From NCBI RefSeq assembly GCF_008933605.1, contig NZ_WBUS01000018.1:1-36174 (forward strand): a DNA stretch of 36,174 bases, written 5' to 3'. This DNA comes from Albidovulum sp. (GTDB lineage: Bacteria; Pseudomonadota; Alphaproteobacteria; Rhodobacterales; Rhodobacteraceae). This document shows positions 32,210-36,174 of the stretch, piece after piece. The first letter of the stretch is position 1; every line of letters begins with the position of its first letter. Made by a program: the position numbers and the translations under genes. Under the pieces are notes generated by a model, which was given only the letters and a program-made list of their open reading frames with translations, was not told the DNA's origin and searched no databases.

Positions 32210-32818
32210 TCAGATAAGCCCGTACCGCACCGCCGTCGACACGCCCTGGCTGATCGTCTTGGCGCCGAGTTTCAGCTTGGCGTTCTTCAGCCTTTGCTTG
32301 ATCGCCCCCTCGGACACGCCGAGCCGGCCGGCGATCTCTTTCAGGAGCAGGCCGCCCCGCACCATCCGGAGAGCCTGGAGTTCCGCCTCGGTCAGGTTCG
32401 TCGGCGGCGCCGTCGCCTCGTGCAGGCGGCGCAACTTGTGCGCGAGGAGCGCGATCTCCTCGTCGCTGAACTCCCGGTCGCTCCGCGCGAAGGACCCGAA
32501 GCTGCGCTGCCCCTCGGTGCCGGTCGAGGCACAGGAGATCGCCGCGCCGTGGATCAGCCCGTGCGCGGCGGCCTCGGTCAGGATGCCCATGGGGTCGGGC
32601 AAGTCGATCTCGCTCCAGCGGATCGCGCCGGAATTGCCGTAAAGCCACTGCATGACGGGATCGAACAGCATGTAGCCGCGTTGGGTGTAGCGTTCGATCC
32701 AGGCGTCGGGTAAGGCGTTGGTCTCGGCGATCGGAAAGGCGAAACCGACCCGAAGTGCGATATAGTAGCCCGCGGGGGCGATGTAGGAAAACTCACGCCC
32801 CTCCCCGGCCTGTTCCAT
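32210..32818 (-). CDS. LuxR-family quorum-sensing regulator
   Basis: A 202-residue LuxR protein with an autoinducer-binding domain (residues 1-135) and a C-terminal HTH (about 140-200; LTEAELQALRMVRGGLLLKE, then IAGRLGVSEGAIKQRLKNAK). The pocket residues known from TraR are conserved: W40, Y44, D53-P54 and W68, and the glycine in HGLIHGA. It is shorter than most LuxR proteins (about 235-250) because the N-terminus is trimmed. I use the ATG at 32818; a longer open frame extends upstream through the divergent gap without plausible content. With the adjacent LuxI it should form a complete quorum-sensing circuit. Confidence 0.9.
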   Translation of the reverse strand: MEQAGEGREFSYIAPAGYYIALRVGFAFPIAETNALPDAWIERYTQRGYMLFDPVMQWLYGNSGAIRWSEIDLPDPMGILTEAAAHGLIHGAAISCASTGTEGQRSFGSFARSDREFSDEEIALLAHKLRRLHEATAPPTNLTEAELQALRMVRGGLLLKEIAGRLGVSEGAIKQRLKNAKLKLGAKTISQGVSTAVRYGLI

Positions 32819-32868
32819 GGTAGATACGTCCCGTTCGCGTTCCGGCGGGCCTGTGACAATCGACCCAG

Positions 32869-32881
32869 AGTTGTGGCAACT
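32869..32881. promoter_or_regulatory. Small dyad in the luxR / HTH-less paralogue gap
   Basis: AGTTG-TGG-CAACT is a perfect 5-bp dyad within the 119-base divergent gap. It is too short to be convincing but is the best symmetric element between the two promoters. Confidence 0.25.
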
Positions 32882-32937
32882 TCGCGCATATGCCACGAAA
32901 CGCCGGGCGACGGAAGACAAAGGGACCGGGAGACCGG

Positions 32938-33417
32938 ATGAAGGGTCAGGACAGCATCAGCACGCTTCTGGCGAAGCTCCATGCGGCGAGCCCCGCAGGC
33001 TTCGCGATCGCGCTCCACGTGCGCTTCACCGCGCCGCGCTATCTCTTCCAGTCCTACGCGAAGGAGTGGCTCGATACCTATTCGCGCGAGGGTCTGGTGC
33101 TCCACGATCCTGTGGTGCGCTGGGGTTTCACCCACGAGGGCACCATCCGGTGGAGCGCGCTCGACGATCCTGCGGGCGTGATGGACCGCGCCGCGGCGCA
33201 CGGCCTGCGGCACGGCGCGGTCGTCGCCTTCGTACGTGACGGCAGCCGGACCATGGCGGGCTTCGCCCGCGGCGACCGCGAGCTGACCGACGACGAGATC
33301 GCGACGCTGAAGCGCATCCTCGAAGACCTCCACGACCTCACCGGCACGGTGGAGACGTTCTCGCCCGACGTCCACATGACGCTGAAGCAGATGTCGATCT
33401 ACCTGACCCACGGCTGA
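32938..33417 (+). CDS. LuxR paralogue with autoinducer-binding domain only, no HTH
   Basis: A 159-residue protein made of a single LuxR-type autoinducer-binding domain. It aligns along its length with the adjacent LuxR (PAGFAIALHVRF, WLDTYSREGLVLHDPVVRW, HGLRHGAVV and FARGDRELTDDEIATL). The pocket residues W44, Y48, D57-P58 and W72 are all kept. Where the other protein has its HTH, this one ends in a 25-residue tail (VETFSPDVHMTLKQ). The end is a true stop with no HTH-like sequence after it. GGGAG lies 8 bases before ATG 32938; an ATG at 32890 is an alternative. Known HTH-less LuxR proteins such as TrlR can block the partner regulator, so an antagonist or signal sink is possible. Confidence 0.85.
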   Translation: MKGQDSISTLLAKLHAASPAGFAIALHVRFTAPRYLFQSYAKEWLDTYSREGLVLHDPVVRWGFTHEGTIRWSALDDPAGVMDRAAAHGLRHGAVVAFVRDGSRTMAGFARGDRELTDDEIATLKRILEDLHDLTGTVETFSPDVHMTLKQMSIYLTHG

Positions 33418-33430
33418 GGCCGGCCCTCAG
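33414..33430. terminator. Small dyad overlapping two converging stop codons
   Basis: CTGAGG-N5-CCTCAG spans the end of the (+) HTH-less luxR-type gene and the end of the (-) tgt gene, whose coding regions are only 9 bases apart. It may serve as a minimal bidirectional terminator, though it lacks T-runs. Confidence 0.3.
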
Positions 33431-34557
33431 AACGGCTCGATGTCCCCCTCCGCTCGCTCGCGGTGGAACGCCGCGACGAAGGCGGCAAGCCGCCCTGCGG
33501 CGATGGCCTCGCGAAGGCCGGCCATCAGCGCCTGGTAGTAGTGCAGGTTGTGCCAGGTCAGGAGCATCGACGAGATGATCTCGCCCGCCCGGAAGACGTG
33601 GTGCAGATAGGCCCGGCTGTAGGACCGGCAGGCCGGGCAGGTGCAGGCCTCGTCGAGCGGCCGCGGGTCGTCCATGTGGCGGGCGTTCTTGATGTTGACG
33701 ACGCCCCGCCGGGTGAAGGCCTGCCCCGTGCGCCCCGAGCGCGAGGGTAGGACACAGTCCATCATGTCGATGCCGCGCTCCACCGCGCCGACGATGTCGT
33801 CGGGCTTGCCCACGCCCATGAGGTAGCGCGGCCTGTCGGCGGGCAGCATTCCCGGCGCATAGTCGAGTACGCCGAACATCGCCTCCTGCCCCTCGCCCAC
33901 CGCGAGCCCGCCGACCGCGTAGCCGTCAAAGCCGATTTCCGTGAGTTTTCCGGCGCTTTCCTCGCGCAACTCGCGCGTCACGCCGCCTTGCTGGATGCCG
34001 AAGAGCGCGTGGCCCGGCCGGTCGCCGAAGGCGTCGCGCGACCGCTGTGCCCAGCGCATGGAAAGCCGTGTCGAGGCCGCCACCGTCTCGACCGGCGCCG
34101 GCAGCGCGGGGCACTCGTCGAAGCACATCACGATGTCCGAGCCCAGAAGCCGCTGGATCTCCATGCTGCGCTCGGGCGAGAGCATGTGCTTGGAACCGTC
34201 GATATGGGAGGAGAAGCGCACGCCCTCCTCGGTCAGTTTGCGCAGCGCGGCGAGGCTCATCACCTGGAACCCGCCCGAGTCGGTCAGGATCGGGCGCTCC
34301 CAGTTCATGAAGCGGTGCAGGCCGCCCAGCCGGGCGATGCGCTCGGCGGTCGGCCGCAGCATCAGGTGATACGTATTGCCGAGGAGAATGTCGGCCCCGG
34401 TCGCGCGGACGCTTTCGGGCAGCATCGCCTTGACCGTGCCCGCGGTGCCCACCGGCATGAAGGCAGGCGTCCGGATCTCACCCCGAGGGGTGGAGATCGT
34501 GCCGGTGCGGGCGGCGCCGTCGGTGGCGTGAAGCGTGAAGGTGAAGCGTTGGGTCAT
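33427..34557 (-). CDS. tgt: tRNA-guanine transglycosylase (queuine tRNA-ribosyltransferase), Tgt
   Basis: A 376-residue Tgt. It exchanges guanine-34 for the queuosine precursor preQ1 in tRNAs with GUN anticodons. The substrate-base motif [12 protein letters not shown] is near residue 90-101, the second-half nucleophile Asp is in [17 protein letters not shown], and the structural zinc site is C-x-C-x2-C (CTCPAC) with the His of [20 protein letters not shown] is the preQ1-pocket loop. Length is normal for the bacterial enzyme. It diverges from the sufT-like gene; no other queuosine genes are in the window. Confidence 0.97.
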   Translation of the reverse strand: MTQRFTFTLHATDGAARTGTISTPRGEIRTPAFMPVGTAGTVKAMLPESVRATGADILLGNTYHLMLRPTAERIARLGGLHRFMNWERPILTDSGGFQVMSLAALRKLTEEGVRFSSHIDGSKHMLSPERSMEIQRLLGSDIVMCFDECPALPAPVETVAASTRLSMRWAQRSRDAFGDRPGHALFGIQQGGVTRELREESAGKLTEIGFDGYAVGGLAVGEGQEAMFGVLDYAPGMLPADRPRYLMGVGKPDDIVGAVERGIDMMDCVLPSRSGRTGQAFTRRGVVNIKNARHMDDPRPLDEACTCPACRSYSRAYLHHVFRAGEIISSMLLTWHNLHYYQALMAGLREAIAAGRLAAFVAAFHRERAEGDIEPF

Positions 34558-34667
34558 GATCCGCTCTTAGCCCGTCCGCAGACCCCGGTGAAGGGGCGCG
34601 GTTCGAAGGTGCGGCCGTTCCCGGCGCGCTGGCGTGCGGAAGGCCCCACGCCACCGGCCGGGCGGTC

Positions 34668-34698
34668 TTTACGGCGCCCGGTGAATTCCCTATATATT
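34668..34698 (+). promoter_or_regulatory. Sigma-70-like promoter of the sufT-like gene
   Basis: TTTACG (34668-34673), then a 17-base spacer and TATATA (34691-34696, with TATATT overlapping at 34693-34698), lie about 26 bases before the ATG at 34724. The AT-rich -10 stands out from its surroundings. Confidence 0.45.
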
Positions 34699-34723
34699 CG
34701 CTCAACTAAAGACAGGACTCGCG

Positions 34724-35089
34724 ATGACCGTCGAACCCGCCGCGCCCGTCGAAGGCACGCCGCTGATCAAGCCCTCGACCACGGGGCACCCGCTCTACGA
34801 GAGCGTGGTGGAGGCGTGCCGGACGGTCTACGACCCCGAAATCCCGGTCAACATCTTCGATCTGGGTCTCATCTACACCATCGACATCTCTCCCGAGAAC
34901 GAGGTCAGGATCGTCATGACTCTCACCGCGCCGGGCTGCCCGGTGGCCGGCGAGATGCCGGGTTGGGTCGCCGACGCGGTGGAGCCCATCGACGGCGTGA
35001 AGCAGGTCGATGTCGAGATGACCTTCGAGCCGCAGTGGGGCATGGACATGATGTCCGACGAGGCGCGGCTGGAACTGGGGTTCATGTAG
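34724..35089 (+). CDS. SufT-like Fe-S assembly protein (DUF59/MIP18 family)
   Basis: A 121-residue protein with the MIP18 (DUF59) domain. The characteristic features are YDPEIPVNIFDLGLIY (residues 36-51) and TLTAPGCPVAGEMPG, with the conserved Cys72. It ends in the typical acidic WGMDMMSDEARLELG tail. Homologues of the SufT type help mature Fe-S proteins, and they are usually encoded near sufS/sufC genes. Here it stands alone and is followed by the SatD-like gene rather than other suf genes. It should be cytoplasmic. Catalysis is not expected, as the family acts as carrier or adaptor. Confidence 0.88.
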   Translation: MTVEPAAPVEGTPLIKPSTTGHPLYESVVEACRTVYDPEIPVNIFDLGLIYTIDISPENEVRIVMTLTAPGCPVAGEMPGWVADAVEPIDGVKQVDVEMTFEPQWGMDMMSDEARLELGFM

Positions 35090-35113
35090 AGCAAGTTATA
35101 TAGGTTGCTTTTT
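35090..35113 (+). terminator. Weak terminator-like hairpin before the SatD-like gene
   Basis: AGCAA-N10-TTGCT (35090-35094 with 35105-35109) is followed by TTTT. Its arms are repeated downstream as TTGCTT (35133-35138) and AAGCAA (35145-35150), which can pair with each other around the second possible ATG. Alternative pairings are therefore possible in the leader. Confidence 0.35.
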
Positions 35114-35127
35114 AAAAAGAAAGTCAT

Positions 35128-35832
35128 ATGATTTGCTTCATGGAAAGCAAGTCAACGGATTCCAACGAATACGCGCCCATCGTGGCGGTTCTGACGGGCG
35201 ATCTGGTCGCATCCCGCAAACATGCCGACGAGAGGGTCGCAGCCGTGATGGCGCGGATCGCAAAGACCGCGCACCAGCTTGGCACGATGACGGATGCCGA
35301 CTCGCGCTTCACGCGCTTTCGCGGCGATGGCTGGCAGGTCGTGCTCGGGCGCGCGGGTTGGGCTCTGCGCGCGGCACTGATCATCATTGCCGATCTGAAA
35401 GCCGAGGGGCATGATATCGAAACCCGAATCTCGGTCGGTGTCGGGCCTTGGGAAAGCCTCGGAACGGATGACCTTTCCGATGCTTCGGGCCGGGCATTCT
35501 TCGTCTCCGGTCGCAATCTGGACGAGATGCCGAAACACAGGCGACTCGCCATCGCGGGCGGACGCAACGCGGCCGTTCATGGGGTCGCCGACAGGGACTG
35601 GCAGGCGGCGATCTTCGACATGGCGGAATGGATCGCTTCCCGTTGGTCGCAACCGCAGGCGGAAGCGATGGCGATGGCCCTTCGCGACGACTGGAAGACG
35701 CAGGACGAGCTGGCGCAACGCCTTGGCATCACGCGGCAGGCGATGCACGCCCGGCTGACGGGCGCGGGCTATCAGGCAATGGAGAACGCGATCTACGCCT
35801 TCCAGAAGTACCAATGGGAGCCGGTAGCATGA
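35128..35832 (+). CDS. SatD-like protein: nucleotidyl-cyclase-like domain plus HTH
   Basis: A 234-residue protein that I tentatively place in the SatD family. The N-terminal half shows the pattern of the class III nucleotidyl cyclase/GGDEF-type palm: IVAVLTGDLVASR (residues 18-30, acidic D25), FRGDGWQVVL (64-73, acidic D67), a long helix, then TRISVGVG (99-106). The two aspartates are in the places where cyclases bind metal. The C-terminal part has an HTH (DELAQRLGITRQAMHARLTG, around residues 193-212). Its stop overlaps the DUF3307 gene start as ATGA, so the products are probably coupled. The start at 35128 or 35140 is uncertain. The real activity of SatD-type proteins is not known to me, so cyclase activity is a hypothesis. 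Confidence 0.65.
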   Translation: MICFMESKSTDSNEYAPIVAVLTGDLVASRKHADERVAAVMARIAKTAHQLGTMTDADSRFTRFRGDGWQVVLGRAGWALRAALIIIADLKAEGHDIETRISVGVGPWESLGTDDLSDASGRAFFVSGRNLDEMPKHRRLAIAGGRNAAVHGVADRDWQAAIFDMAEWIASRWSQPQAEAMAMALRDDWKTQDELAQRLGITRQAMHARLTGAGYQAMENAIYAFQKYQWEPVA

Positions 35833-36174
35833 CCGAGACCTTCGCCGCGCTCCTCCTCGCCCATGTCCTCGCCGACTTCGTCCTCCAGACGCGCGGGATC
35901 GCGCTGAACAAGCGGCGCCTTCCGGTCCTCCTCCTCCACGGCGCGGTCGTGCTGGCGGCGGCGCAGGCGGCGCTCGGCCGGGTCGATGCCTGGGAACTCC
36001 TCGCACTCGCCCTGCTGCACACGGTCGTCGACGGGGTGAAGGCCCGGATGGCCACGCCGGGGCTTGCCGCCTTTCTCGCCGATCAGGGCGCCCATCTGGC
36101 GGCCCTCGCGGCCCTGGCCGCGCTGCGGCCCCACCTCTGGGCCGGCGGCGCTTGGGCCGGCCCAGAGGTGGGGC
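35829..36174 (+). CDS. DUF3307-like membrane protein (3' end missing)
   Basis: The first 115 codons are present and the gene runs off the window. It is a small polytopic membrane protein with three or four hydrophobic segments. The conserved polar pattern of DUF3307 is clear: LLLAHVLADFVLQT (H-x3-D-x3-Q) at residues 8-21, LLHTVVDGVKAR (H-x3-D-x2-K) at about 62-73, and FLADQGAHL (D-Q-x2-H) at about 82-90. Such intramembrane His/Asp/Gln groups suggest an enzyme or ion site. It overlaps the SatD-like gene by four bases. The last 47 bases form a perfect inverted repeat. Confidence 0.75.
   Translation, partial: MTETFAALLLAHVLADFVLQTRGIALNKRRLPVLLLHGAVVLAAAQAALGRVDAWELLALALLHTVVDGVKARMATPGLAAFLADQGAHLAALAALAALRPHLWAGGAWAGPEVG
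36128..36174. repeat. 19-bp perfect inverted repeat at the right edge
   Basis: Bases 36128-36146 are exactly complementary to 36156-36174, with a 9-base loop (GGCGCTTGG). It lies inside, or at the very end of, the DUF3307 reading frame. The window ends exactly at the end of the second arm. It may be a terminator overlapping the gene end or an assembly fold-back. Confidence 0.8.

Noticed and set aside
1-36174. CRISPR array, insertion sequence or prophage
   Set aside because: No regularly spaced repeats, transposase, integrase or phage structural genes were seen.

Overview
The window looks like chromosome of a GC-rich alphaproteobacterium, most likely a member of the Rhodobacteraceae. The main reasons are a taurine locus with the TRAP/dehydrogenase layout I recall from Rhodobacter sphaeroides (tauR, tauKLM, tauXY, xsc, tauZ, pta), a LuxI/LuxR pair beside lon and tgt, and uniformly GC-rich third codon positions. 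No phage genes, insertion sequence or CRISPR array is visible.

Left part (1-11523). The tail of a P-type metal ATPase and a small glutaredoxin are followed by a complete taurine dissimilation locus. TauR (-) diverges from a (+) operon encoding a TRAP importer (tauKLM), a universal stress protein, two-subunit taurine dehydrogenase (tauXY), sulfoacetaldehyde acetyltransferase (xsc), a membrane exporter candidate (tauZ) and phosphate acetyltransferase (pta). Together they take taurine to sulfoacetaldehyde, then to acetyl phosphate plus sulfite, then to acetyl-CoA. No sulfite dehydrogenase is in the window. Two CTGGAT direct repeats 22 bp apart lie in the tauR/tauK gap.

Middle-left (11524-20251). 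After a gap holding a decayed Hsp20 fragment comes a tightly packed (-) operon. In order of transcription it encodes an aldehyde dehydrogenase, an M19 dipeptidase-like protein without part of its zinc site, a BCCT transporter with an altered aromatic box, a 558-residue protein I cannot assign, a DUF3726-type protein and a RidA-type protein. A divergent LysR gene precedes it. This is probably a catabolic operon for an N-methylated or betaine-like compound of unknown identity.

Middle-right (20252-27917). A second LysR-centred locus has ridA-ethD-like-proXWV genes on one side (-) and a PreA-like flavoprotein, a 7Fe ferredoxin and a ferredoxin-NADP reductase on the other (+). The same perfect dyad, ATTGAT-N11-ATCAAT, occurs in front of both operons. 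This is the best sequence evidence in the window that two operons form one regulon. They may import and reduce an unidentified, perhaps ring-containing, quaternary amine.

Right part (27918-36174). This holds tRNA-Val(CAC), a small Tat-type exported E/R-rich protein, lon, and a quorum-sensing module of luxI, luxR and a divergent LuxR paralogue that keeps the acyl-homoserine-lactone pocket but has no DNA-binding domain. It continues with tgt, a sufT-like gene, and a SatD-like (nucleotidyl-cyclase-like fold plus HTH) gene overlapping a DUF3307 membrane-protein gene. The window ends exactly at the end of a 19-bp perfect inverted repeat.
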